Shown in pieces: positions 20,507 to 31,700 of a DNA stretch of 64,000 bases. The translations under genes were made by a program, and so were the position numbers. The first letter of the stretch is position 1. The number at the start of each line of letters is the position of its first letter. The DNA lies in NCBI GenBank assembly GCA_003008705.1, contig PDUO01000002.1, positions 452,898 through 516,897 on the forward strand, given 5' to 3'. Source of the DNA: Pezicula radicicola (Eukaryota > Ascomycota > Leotiomycetes > Helotiales > Dermateaceae). The notes beneath the pieces were generated by a model. That model had not been told where the DNA came from, did no database searches, and was given only the letters and a program-made list of their open reading frames with translations.

Positions 20507-22144
20507 TGTATGAATTGACAGATCAAAGAAGCTGCTATAAATACTATGTATTACCAAGCTTAAACCTTCACAATTATTTTTTAAAAGCAAATAATATGTG
20601 TTAGAGCTCAAATAGAGAGTGCAGCACTGTTGCAAGATCCGGGGTACAGATTGAAAGATGTAGTACTAAGCTTGCTCACTAGGTTATGGGTCTTATGTTT
20701 CACGATTATCGAGGTCATATATCGACAGTTCAAGAGCCCAATTGGCGAATTACGATGAATATGTAGAGAAAGCATGATAACAAACGTGAAGAGAATGGTG
20801 AGGGGGGATTGGAGAAAAAGATGAGCTTTCTATACTTCGCGGATAGAAGGAATATAAATTCTATTGCGACCAATCTATATATTATATTTCCTTCGTGACT
20901 TACATTAGAGTGTAGATAATACCAATTCCCGAGAACTCTCTTGGAACTGAATTGAACATATCAATACCAAGACCTCTGGACTGTGGATCATCCTCTTCCA
21001 ATATATGCTGATGCAGGTCATGGCGAAATCGCTTATTGCTGAGCTTTGTTGAGTTCCATTGCAGGACAGCGTAGAAAGCTCCCAACTAAACAATAAATTT
21101 GGCTGAGGTCCGCCAATATAGCTAGATAACTGCAGCCTCTCATGGAAGAACAAAAAAAGGCGTCACTTATTTAGGAAACATCAACACGCACGTACAGTAC
21201 TCGACAGAGGCTAGAATCCAACCGGGTTTAAAGAGCCGGAAGCGAGCTGAAAATCGTCTCAACGTCCCCATCTGTACCATCCAGGTCATCATGCATGTTT
21301 AGACGCATCGTGAATAATCAGCCTCTTGGCCAAGGTATTTCTACTTACGGTGGAGCCAAAAACTAACGGGTTGATTCGAGGAAAGAGATCTACCAGGACC
21401 TTCCTTCCGGCCGGTTGACGTTGATCTGTCGATCGCTTACTGAAAATCTCCTACCGAGACCATTAACCTTAGAAGCTTAGTGTTCTTGTTCTCCCTTCTT
21501 CCCGGCTCCTAATATGAGTACTACAATTGATATGTGATACGGGGTATGTGACCTGCATGCCTCTTCAAGCTTACTGTACTGCCATGTAAGTAAGTACCCA
21601 ACCCAAGTAAATTCCTCAGAAGCTATTTAAATCAAATTACTCAAAATAAGTAAATCCCTTGAACTAAGCAAGATACCAAAATCCCACAACCCTAGAAGAA
21701 TCAACCTAAACCACATCAAATATTACTTTACACACCCTAGCCCTAACTTTAACCCTTTTCTAATTATTCCATGCTACCTTAGTACTTCCCAGTTGACAAC
21801 TCAAAGCCAACAAGCCACAGCAAGTCAGCAACCAATCTTCACATTACCAAAAACTCCGTATCTTTGCAAAGTTCCAACGTCTCAACATTTATTAAAATTA
21901 AACAGGATAAATTTCTCTTATATCCTAAACCCCTGCACCTTCACGTCACAAACAACCCATTCATTCAATCTTTAGGCTCTACAGATATCAAATATTAAAA
22001 GGGATTAACTCTCGTACAGTGTACATACAAAACAATCCATACCCTTATTCTCACTGTCCATTCAACCAAACCCATCTATCCCACACCCCCAATCTACTCC
22101 AAACCACCTCCGCCTTCCCACAACCCACAACCACAACCCGCAAA
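20507..22144. other. Intergenic region
   Basis: No gene supported. From about 21650 the + strand becomes A+C-rich and stays so into the gene at 22145. Confidence 0.45.
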
Positions 22145-22690
22145 ATGCACACCACAACCCTTAAAACCCTCACCAACCTCCTCCTCCTCACAATTCTCAC
22201 GACCCACACCACCGCCCAGTCCTAGCAATCAATCGTCGCATCAGCAGAAAGTCTTACAGCAACAGGTGGCAATGCCGGACAATCAATAGCATCATCCGTA
22301 GTCACAAGCGCAGAATCAGTTGCGGCAACAGCAGGAAGTAGTGGCTTGAGTATAGCTAGTGGTGTGGTATCTTCTGTAGAAAGTATAGCTTCAACAGCGA
22401 CGGCGGGATCCGGTGGACAAAGCACAGCATCCAGCGTTACATCTTCCACGAGTTCCACGACTTCCTCTACAACTTCCTCTACAACTTCTTCCACTGCTTC
22501 AGCTATAGGAAACACTGGTTCTCATGATATATTCGTATCTAGATCAGGTGTCATTGCTGGAGTTTTGGTTGCTTTGATTGGGGCTTTGTGAATTGGGATA
22601 GATGAATAATTTTGGATCAGTATGGGAAGGTTGAGGCAGAATTAGGGACAAGGATGGTGGATAGTTTAGAATTCCTGTGATGATGTTATG
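21650..22690. other. AC-to-GT composition switch near 22,270
   Basis: 22081-22140 has A+C 52/60; 22561-22620 has G+T 44/60. The left arm is mostly non-coding and the right arm mostly coding. Confidence 0.55.
22145..22591 (+). CDS. Small Ser/Thr-rich GPI-type surface protein with in-frame TAG
   Basis: ATG 22145 opens a hydrophobic signal peptide (LLLLTILTTHTTAQ) and meets TAG at 22223-22225. The same frame continues without a break to TGA at 22589-22591, through Ser/Thr/Ala/Gly-rich sequence and a C-terminal hydrophobic tail (GVIAGVLVALIGAL) after a small-residue region, typical of GPI attachment. The stop sits almost exactly between signal peptide and mature chain. No intron can remove it. 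It may be a simple nonsense mutation (CAG to TAG), or a leaky stop: the next six bases are CAATCA. Function would be a cell-surface or wall mannoprotein-like protein. Confidence 0.55.
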
Positions 22691-23149
22691 ATTTATGAAT
22701 GATTTTTAGACGGGAGGATCCGGTGGGTGACTGAGAGGTAACTATTGCTGTAAGGTTCTTGTAGACTCGAGGAGTATCGGTAACAGAAAAATGGAATAAA
22801 AAGTAACATGTAACGCCTTTTGTCTTGTAGAATGAGACCATTGTTAGTACTGTACAAACGAATCAATAAATCATGAGTAGCATCATATGTCAATTATCTA
22901 GGTAAGATGATACGCTTTGTGCCACTCAACCGCCTGGCCGCTCACCATCCCCAAATGTATCATGCTGATGATTTCTTCCTCCCCCTTTCATTCCTCTAAT
23001 ATACAATCATAGTCGCACAATGTAACGCCCTCCCAGTTCGCCGCCATGCATAAATGATTTTAGAATCTCAGGCACCAACCTGGCCTATTTTGTGATTCAG
23101 CTGTAGTATAATGTGATTATCGATGTCTCGTGGCACTTTCGTGGAGCCA
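22592..23149. other. Intergenic region
   Basis: Lies between two 3' gene ends, so it should hold the termination signals of both. No gene seen. Confidence 0.45.
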
Positions 23150-26100
23150 TTATTCATCGTCAGAGTCAACGGGATCAGCCATAGGAGTGTCGCCATTAGC
23201 TGTAGCAGGCGAGTCATCCGTAGTTTTTGCAGGAGGTGCGGCATCCTCCTCATCTTCATCTTCGTCATCTGAGATGGCCCTCCTCGTCCGGTTGGCTCTC
23301 TTCGGAGCGCGAGCAGTAGTTTCCTCTTCACTGCCTCCCTCATCGACATCCATGGCACCAGGCTCTTCGTCACCAAAGACGTCAGCATCCATCTCCTTGG
23401 CTGCATCAGCGGCACCATTGTCGCCTTCGCTATCGCTCTCCACCACAATCTCGCTACTCTTGAACTTGCCAGAGTCTTTGACAGGGGTAGTCTTGTCCTT
23501 CTTTGCCAACCTTCTCTTCTTCTTTGGCTTCTCGTCGTCTGTATCCCGGCCGCTTCCTCGGCTCTTTGCGCCGCTCTTTCTCTTGGGTTCGGCCCCGCTC
23601 TCTTCATCATCTGTGACATCCCCTTCCTTCTTCTTGCGCTTGCCGCCAGCTCTTGGCTTCTTCTTTCGTTTGACTCTGTCACCTGTCTCACTGTCTGTCG
23701 TCATTTCAGCCGCCTCTCTAGCTCTGTCTTCCTCGGCTCTCATGTCTGCAAGCTCACGATCCCTCTCAGCAATTGCCGCTCTCTCCAGTGCAATCTTCAT
23801 CTTTCGCTGTTTCTCGGCCTCCTCAGCTGCCTTCTTGGCCTCTTCACGTCTCTTCAATTCTGCTTGGCGCTGCTCCTTTGCGGCATTCAATCGCTCTGCA
23901 TTCTTCTCTTCAAACTCCTTCTGCGCTTGAATAGAACGCTCAAGTTGTTTCCGCATGGTATTTCGAGCCATATTAGATCGCTGCTCGATATCATGCTTAG
24001 GGTATGGTGTTTGTGGGTGCTGGGCAATGGCATCTAGAGACTCAATGGCTTGGTCAAGACCTGCCGCTGCATCTTGAACCTCAGCTAACGTCCGTTGCGT
24101 TTCTGGCATGTTGTATATCGTAGTTGCTAACTGGATCTGAACGAATGCAACGTTGAACTTGAAATGAATTTGCTCTGGAGCAAGCTCGAGGGTCTAAATA
24201 GTCAGTATGCAGGCTCCACAATTAGGGTGGGGGAACTTTACCTTCTGCGAGTAGTCAAGTGCGTTCTTAAATGCCTGCAAACTCTTCTCAGCACGCCCCT
24301 TCTGCAACCAAGTCCTACCCAAACAAGCTAAGATTTGATGATCATGAGATCGATCTTTGGCGAGTGCCGCCTCATAATGCTCTATAGCTTTTGAGTATTG
24401 TCGCAATTCTGCGAAGATGTGTCCAAGATTGACATATACACTGGGGTCCTTGACAGTGTCGCGAACCTTGATGAAGATAGTCAAAGCAGTCTTGAAGTCC
24501 TTCTTGTCTTCGACGAGAGCGATAGCTACACCCTGGGCAGCATAGGCATTTTTTGGATCTAATTGTAACGCCTTGTCGAAGAACTCAACAGCCTTGCTGT
24601 ACATACCACTACGCTTCTGCTTTTCCTGTTCAGTCTCTCGCTTCATCTCTCGAGCCGTCATCAGATATAGGTTGCCCATACCAATCAAGGCGTATCGATC
24701 ATGCTTTTCATAGTTTTGAAGCGTGTGCTTGTAATGTCTTAGCTCAGGGTCCTCTGCAATGTTGCCGGTCCGCTTTCTCGAATGAACCTTGCCAAGATAC
24801 CAGCCGTACAAAGCCCGCACCTCAAGATCTGCAGACGAGTCCTTGTAGAGGTCAGAAATTGCACGTGGACCATCCTCGGTAGGATTTTGGCGCAATGCGA
24901 TGTATGCCAGACGAGTTCGAGCATCTGTATAGTCACCATGTCGACCCAGTAAGCCCTCGTATACTGTACTGGCCTCGTCAAGAAGTCCGTTCGCCTCATA
25001 CGTCCGACCAAGGTTGTAGCTGATCGTGGTAACAAGTGCGTCGCTGTCCAGTTCTTCTTGCTTTTCACCAGACTTGACACATGCATTCAGTGCCGTCTGG
25101 AACATCTCACGAGCCTGATCAAATTTCTCTGCTTGATAGTAGAAGCAACCCATGTTGTTCAAGAGCTGTGGTGGGAGGCTTTCACGGAGGCTATTCCGGA
25201 AGGCGATCTCTTCTTCAGGATCTTTGGGTCGCTCTTCTGCAGGAACCTGGTCGACTTCGAGCTGTTCTACCTGTTGCAAGCATTGGAGACTCTTCTCCGG
25301 CTGATCAGATTCATAAAGTCTTGCCAAGTTGAGTAACACAGAGGCGTCCGGCACAAGGTTCTTCTTCGGGTCCTTCCATGCAGTCCGGACTGTCTCCAAA
25401 AGTCCGATTGCCTTCTTGAACTCCGTTGATTTGTCCTCCTTCACGCCAGTCTGCTGGCTGGCGAGCTGACTCGTGAAAACTTCTTCGGCGTAGAGTGTGC
25501 CCAGTAGTATCATAGCCTCAATGTTGTTCCTTGAGTGCTGAATGATCTTTTCTAATCTCAGCTTAGCCTCTCCGTAATCGTTGTTCAAAACAGACAGTTG
25601 GGCAGCGCCAAACTTCGCCGGTAAATATCCACGATCAGCACCGCCTCTCGCTTCATCCGCTCGTCTGTAGTAATCGCTCGCGAGCTCCAACTCATCGCTA
25701 TAATGCTCTTTTCTCGCCAACAAATACCAGCCATCACTGGCAATTGCGTTCACGTCAGTGTATTGGATCGCCTTCTTCGCTAATGTTTCGACATTAGGTA
25801 GCGACTTCCGCGACAAGAAGTATCCAGCAAAGGTAGCGCATGTTAGAGGTAAGTCCTTATCGGCCTTGAAAGCTTTCTGCGTGTACTCCGTCATTGCCTT
25901 CTTATACAATCGAATGAATTCTGGGCCGTTTGTAGGAACATGTGCGCTCGCATCGAGGTAGAAAAGACCGAGTAGGATGTTCGCAATCTTCGATTCGGGA
26001 TTGATCTCTAACGCGCGCTCCCAAGCTGTCTTTGCATCCTCCTTAAATCCAAGCTGCCAGAAACAAGCACCAATTCCAATTCGTGGGTCAGGATCCACTA

Positions 26101-26863
26101 AGTCCGGCATCTTGTGTAGAGCCTCTTGGTACCCTTCTAGAGCATCTGCGTATTTTCCCAGAGAAAACAATGTTCTCGCCTTGCCCAGAACTGCCATCAT
26201 ATTTCTTCCTTGAGAGACTCGTATCGCATCTTTGAATGATTTCAGCGCCGCTTGCAGAATCTCCGTCTTCTCAGGGTCGATTGTATTGATGTTCGCAGAC
26301 TTGGAAGGAGGTTGCAATGATGCCTTCAGAAGCTGCAGAACACCACGAGCGAGGAAAAGAGGTGGGAAGGCGGGGTTAATTCGCAATGCTTCGTTGAGTG
26401 TAGAGGTCGAAAGCTGCAGGTAGTATTCCTTGGTCTTTGCCTCAGAGACCAACTGACCCTCAGGCGCAACACGCGGAGCTTCCCTGCTCTTCCACAAGTA
26501 TAACCAGCACAAACAACTCAGCATGCTGAGCTTCTCCTTCTGCCCACCTCTCATGGCCTGCTGGCCCTTAATGAGCATTTCGATCGCGTGATCGACCTTC
26601 TTCTGCTTCGCATATGCCAAAGACACCGTCATCCAGTATGTGCGAGCAGCGCCTTCATTCTCCAAAAGCGTACATAACTCAGTAGGATCATCAAGGAGAT
26701 CCTCCAGATCAATTTCGACGGCCTGGTCATCGTCCTCTCCTTGAACAGGAATATCTATGGCAGAGGGAATGTCCGAGAATCGCTTGCTGACCATTCTTTC
26801 TTCCGCAGCGCCATTGAGACCTTTTCCCGCCCCATTTATGTGCCCATTTTGTACCGCCGCCAT
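23150..26863 (-). CDS. CTR9: Paf1 complex subunit Ctr9 (TPR protein)
   Basis: Two exons (26863-24242 and 24193-23150) with one 48-bp intron give 1,221 residues, close to the family size. Most of the chain is tandem TPR repeats (for example KEDAKTAWERALEINPESK and YSKAIEHYEAALAKD). The C-terminal ~250 residues are a charged coiled region (EFEEKNAERLNAAKEQRQ) followed by Lys/Arg clusters and acidic Ser-rich tails. Ctr9 is the scaffold of the Paf1 complex, which travels with RNA polymerase II and supports histone modification. I start at the Met at 26863 (MAAVQNGHING); an in-frame Met at 26932 exists but adds an unusual leader. Well conserved, intact. Confidence 0.93.
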
Positions 26864-27537
26864 CTTGAAGGTGTCGGAAAATGTTATGCGGAAGGCTGCG
26901 AGCCCAGGAAGTTCAGGCGCGTCGAGGCGCAAGACCGTCGAAGGAGCTGGTGATAGCTCTCACCGATAAATAAACATCTGCTGTGACGGCGAACTCTTTC
27001 GGAGAGGATTTGAGAACAAGATGTGTAGTTGAGCGCGTTCGAGTTGATGATATGGAGTTGCAGGTGATTCGGGGTGTAATAATTGAGAACTTGTTCGGAT
27101 ATCACGCTAAGCATGGAAGATCCGCGCTAAACCCGATGCGTTTTAACAACTCCAGCCTTAGCATCGCCATTAAAATCACCTCGCTCGACTTCTCTGCACC
27201 ACCAGTAGTCAAATTGCCTCTTTTTCTATAGCAAACACCATAAAATTGTCAGTCAGCTGTACAGATATTATCACTCCACATAAGGTGATCTCTGGCGTAA
27301 GCGGTGGAATGATATATCCGAAGTTCCGGTCGAATCACGTTTTCTCTCCTCTTTACCTTCCCCTCATCACTTCATCTCCCCGCATACTTTAAATCATGCC
27401 ACACGACTGTAAGGTGATAAGGAGTACGCACCTATTCTATACAAAATATTAACAGTCCCCGACGTGACACAACACTTCCAAAATTTCCAAGCTCAATTGA
27501 GACAACAAAAAGAAAAGGAAAATTCAAAGAAATCATC
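26864..27537. promoter_or_regulatory. Divergent promoter region, CTR9 and DUF5519 gene
   Basis: Separates two outward-reading genes. A pyrimidine-rich tract at about 27340-27385 and an A-rich leader just before ATG 27538 fit a fungal core promoter for the right-hand gene. Confidence 0.45.
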
Positions 27538-28500
27538 ATGGCATCTACATATCTCACCACCCTCCAAACCCACCTCCGCAACGCCTTCACCCAGCTCCCC
27601 CCACCCCAACGAAAATTCATCTACACACTCCTCCCCGTGGTCCTAAGCACGCCATTCCTCTACATCTCCCTCAAAGACTACAGAAACTGGTACGCCCTCG
27701 GCCCATCCGGCGTACCCCAAAACGCCTTCGGATGGCTAATCCAAACGCTCCTCCGACCCCTAGGAAAAGAGCCCTTCAGCACCAAAATCTACACCAAGCC
27801 AAGTACAATAACCTCCTCAAGCCCCCAAGGAAGCCAAACCTATCTAGACCCAAAAAGCCTCCCGCAAAGAGAAGGCACTCGCCCAGACGTAGGAAACTGG
27901 ATAGTACCCCACCGCCAACTCACAACACGAGCCACCTCAGACCTAAAATCCAAACTCCAAACCTATATCCATGATTTCTCAACAACAATAAAATACTCAG
28001 GTTCCCTAACAATCAAAACCTCACATCTGGAACGACACGGTGATGGTTTATATTTAAGTAGTGTTCCAACCAAGAAACAACATCCGGTAGCTAAGTGGAT
28101 GGGAGGAGAAATAGTACATATGCATGAGATAGATGGATCTATACATGTAGCACTTAGTGCACCGGATGCGAAACTTGTTATTGAAAGGGGATGGGGACAG
28201 AGACATGGATTGAGTGGAAGAGGACTTTGGTGTGGGTTTTTGATGGTTTATGCGCCGAGGGATGAGAGGGAGTTGGAGGTGGCGGAGGCGATTATTAGGG
28301 CGAGTGTGGACTTTATGCTTGCTGGAGTGGAGGGGGAGAAGGATGAATTAAGGTGATCTGCTAGTAAATGGTTATTGTTAGGTTATGAAGATGGAAGCCT
28401 TTTTTTGTAGAAAGGGAGGTTAGTGTACTGTATTCCTTTGTTTATATGTATAAAAAAAAATGCTTCAGTAGGAGGGTAAGAGAGGGTAAGAGAGGGTTGA
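27440..28500. other. AC-to-GT composition switch near 28,020
   Basis: 27541-27600 has A+C 46/60; 28201-28260 has G+T 43/60. Both windows are inside the same intact gene. Confidence 0.6.
27538..28356 (+). CDS. DUF5519 (luciferase-like) domain protein
   Basis: Single-exon gene for 272 residues. A hydrophobic stretch near residues 27-46 (FIYTLLPVVLSTPFLYISL) suggests an N-terminal membrane anchor. The C-terminal half carries the DUF5519 pattern GEIVHMHEIDGSIHVALS followed by ERGWGQRHGLSG, found in many fungal proteins labelled luciferase domain, whose reaction is unknown. Codon choice changes sharply in mid-gene: the first half uses mostly A and C, the last third mostly G and T. Intact start, frame and stop. 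Confidence 0.85.
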   Translation: MASTYLTTLQTHLRNAFTQLPPPQRKFIYTLLPVVLSTPFLYISLKDYRNWYALGPSGVPQNAFGWLIQTLLRPLGKEPFSTKIYTKPSTITSSSPQGSQTYLDPKSLPQREGTRPDVGNWIVPHRQLTTRATSDLKSKLQTYIHDFSTTIKYSGSLTIKTSHLERHGDGLYLSSVPTKKQHPVAKWMGGEIVHMHEIDGSIHVALSAPDAKLVIERGWGQRHGLSGRGLWCGFLMVYAPRDERELEVAEAIIRASVDFMLAGVEGEKDELR

Positions 28501-28733
28501 TATTTTTGCGAGCGATTGCATTCCTACTATATATGCCGGGAAAAGATGTAATGAGAAGTGATTGATCGGGCTAAGATCTAAATACGTAATCTTACAAACC
28601 TCTAAAACAACCATCTATAGGGTAGTCTATTTCCATATACGTGTTTACTCCTCGCTACCTTATGCAACACCTCGTAACAAAACAAAACCCCATTATACGT
28701 AACCTCTTGATACAAGTATTTTACAATAAATCA
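28357..28733. other. Convergent intergenic region
   Basis: Lies between two genes that end towards each other; holds their 3' flanks only. Confidence 0.45.
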
Positions 28734-31700
28734 TCATCCTCTAACCCACTTTTGGAAGATGTCCTCCAAATTCGGATTCGGCGTTTTCTTAGCCGGCAGA
28801 GGCCTTCTCAACTGTGTAAATATCTCCGAGCCGCTTTTCTGGGAAATATCTTCTTCATCTGACCTGGCTTTTGAAATTGACTGGGCTTCTACAGGCCGCT
28901 CGGTATACGGTGTGGGCGTCGAATTACCCAAAATATCGGAACGCGATTGTTTTTTTGATGCGCAACTTTCTAAAACTTGAACGATACCTTGAATGAGAGG
29001 TTTTCTCGCACGATCCTCGTCCAAAAATCCTTCTGTAAGACTCAGGGTGGGCTGGGCGAGAACACGTCGTTGATTCGAAGCTCTAAGTCGGGCAAATGTG
29101 CGTTCAAGATACTGTTCCATGGTTTGATCGAGAGTGAGCAGCGGCAGCCTTGCTTCTTTGGGGACCCAGAATGGAATCCACTCATCAACAGTAATGATGC
29201 GACCCTTTTCCGATAATTGACCACCGAAAAGAATGACAGCAAGGGGATAAGTTGTTGATATAGATCGCAGGTTGACCATTTGTCCATCGGCTTGTGTCTT
29301 TTGAGAGAAGGTGAAAATGGTCCCATGCGGCGCAGCATCCTGAGCTGTGATAGGACCATATCGTTTTCCGTTTGACGGTACAGGAGCAGCGACAGAGGAT
29401 ATGTGGATTGCTGCTTCGTTCTCATGTACTGTGCGTAGAAATTTGGGATGGTTGTATTTACTTTGTACTGCAATGTTAGGGTAGAAACCAGCTGTTGCGA
29501 GAGCGACTACCAGTGGCTGGGAAGCTGAGTTGACATTATCTGCGGCGCAACCGTAACGAGCTCGTGAATATTTTGTAGTAGCACCCGGTGATAACTTTTC
29601 AACGATTCCAGACTGTTCTAGTATTTCCAATATTTGTTCTGCTACCCGAGAAATGTGAACAAGGGTATTGTAATGAAGAAAGTTCTCGTGTGCGAATTGC
29701 CGGGCAGTCTGCTGTTCCCATCCCGAAAGTCGAGAAGTTTTCAAAGCCCTCCATGCCTGAAAAGCATTGATCAGAGCCATGTGGTCGCTTCCAGTACCCA
29801 TAGCCCACTGCAACTTGCTTCTTTGGGCCTGGTCTCGTAGGAGAATAGGGGCGAGAAAGGGATCCTTCGATGTTGATGCAGCTGCCAGGATCAAAATAGG
29901 ATCTAAGCACTTGAAGATAGCACCCAATACGACCATCTTTCCAAGAGATGGAGTAAGGGGCAATAAAGATAGGAGACGGCCAAGAGGGGTCAAGTTCAGA
30001 TCTGGGTCCAGAGCTTTCAATGCCCGAAGCTCGTCAAGTGCAGTCTCAACCGTAGCCTTATCTGGGGGTTCGATAGCTTTTCGTAAGAAGCCCCAACTAT
30101 CCTTAAATCCTAAGCTTTGGATCTGCAAGCACAAACTTTGTAGATCAGTCCTCAACATTTCCGGCTTCTGCGATGATTCGAAGGACTCGTATCGAGCTTT
30201 GGATGCCATTGTGTAGTAATGCCCGTGTTGGACACGACCAGCACGACCAGCTCTCTGCTTTGCGTTGGATTTTGCCGTCCACGTTGATACAAGATTTGAG
30301 ATGCTTCGTCCTCTATCATATTGCGTCTCTCGATGCTTGCTAGAATCAACTACGTACACCACATCAGGGATGGTGATGGATGTTTCCGCGATGTTGGTAG
30401 CAAGAATGACCTTCCGTTGTCCGGGTTGCAGCTTCTCAAAAACTTCCTGTTGCATCTGAGGGATGGACGAATGGAGGGTGTATAATTTATAGTCAGAATT
30501 GTTGGTGAAGTCAATGCCTAAAGGCGGCGTATTTGTCAATATTTTTTCCAAAGCGAGAATCTCCTGAAGCCCAGGTAAGAACACTAGAATGGACCCTTCG
30601 GTAGTGGTCTTCAGCAGATGAGCAATGGTAACGGCCATAATTCCCGTAGGAGTGGCGGTATCTTCCTTATCCGCAGCGACGTCAAGCTCTCCATTCTCGC
30701 CAAGGACCCCTTTTGACTTCCAATTGATCACAGCTTTGTTTTCATCAACGCCACCGTCGCCAGAATCCGCAGCGCTAGGAGCTGTTGTAGAAAGCTTATG
30801 TAGATTAGTGATTTCGCGGTCGATATAATCCTGACTTTCCCTTAAGAACAAGGCCGAAGCCTCCTTATTTGAATAGGTACTCGATAACTCGGAATATATA
30901 TCTTCAAGGTGGTGTGTGGTTACAGGGAAGGTTCGCCCTGGGACCTCAATATACGGACACCTGCCACCTTCGAAGCCCTCTCCAAAGTACTTGCAGAATA
31001 AGGTCGTATCAATGGTTGCTGACATCAAGATTACTTTTATTGGGGCTTTGCCTGTAGCCTTGCGATCCGCCATCAGCTGCCGGAGAACAACAAGTAAGAA
31101 GTCATTATTCAAATCGCGTTCATGGACTTCGTCGACAATGATGTGGGAAATGCCATCAAGCGTTTCGTCTTGCTTATCCTGCATTCTTTTCAACAGGACG
31201 CCTGTTGTACAGTAGTGTATGGATCCACCAATTTTAGGGTACTGTGTATCGAACCGAACGGAGTATCCAACGCTTTGCCGTAGAGGCTCATTCCTTTCAA
31301 CTGCAACTCGCTCCGCAACCGAAATGGCGGCAATTCTACGTGGTTGAGTACAAAGGATATTGCAAGACCCTCCTTTACCAGCGCGTATGAGTTCTTCCAA
31401 GATCAACTGAGGCAGCTGTGTTGTCTTTCCTGATCCTGTAGCCCCAACGACTACACAGACGTCGTTCTCATTTACCATCTTCATAACCTGATCTTTATAC
31501 TGAACCATGGGGAGTTCGGATCTCTTACGGCGCAGTTCAGCAAGAGACGGGTGCATCTCATATAAGGCGAGCCTTCGTTGCAACATATCGCTTTTCATCT
31601 GTATTTCCGCTTCGGTGAGTGGTCGCGATAACCGTAGTTGCCAAGCTGCTCGCTCATCCATGTGGTTTACATCATCAAAGTCGTTTTCTTTTTCAGCCAG

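Noticed and set aside
23130..23930. Long plus-strand open frame (266 aa, Ser-rich)
   Set aside because: It is antisense to the charged C-terminal part of CTR9; Lys/Glu codons read as Ser/Phe/Leu on the other strand.
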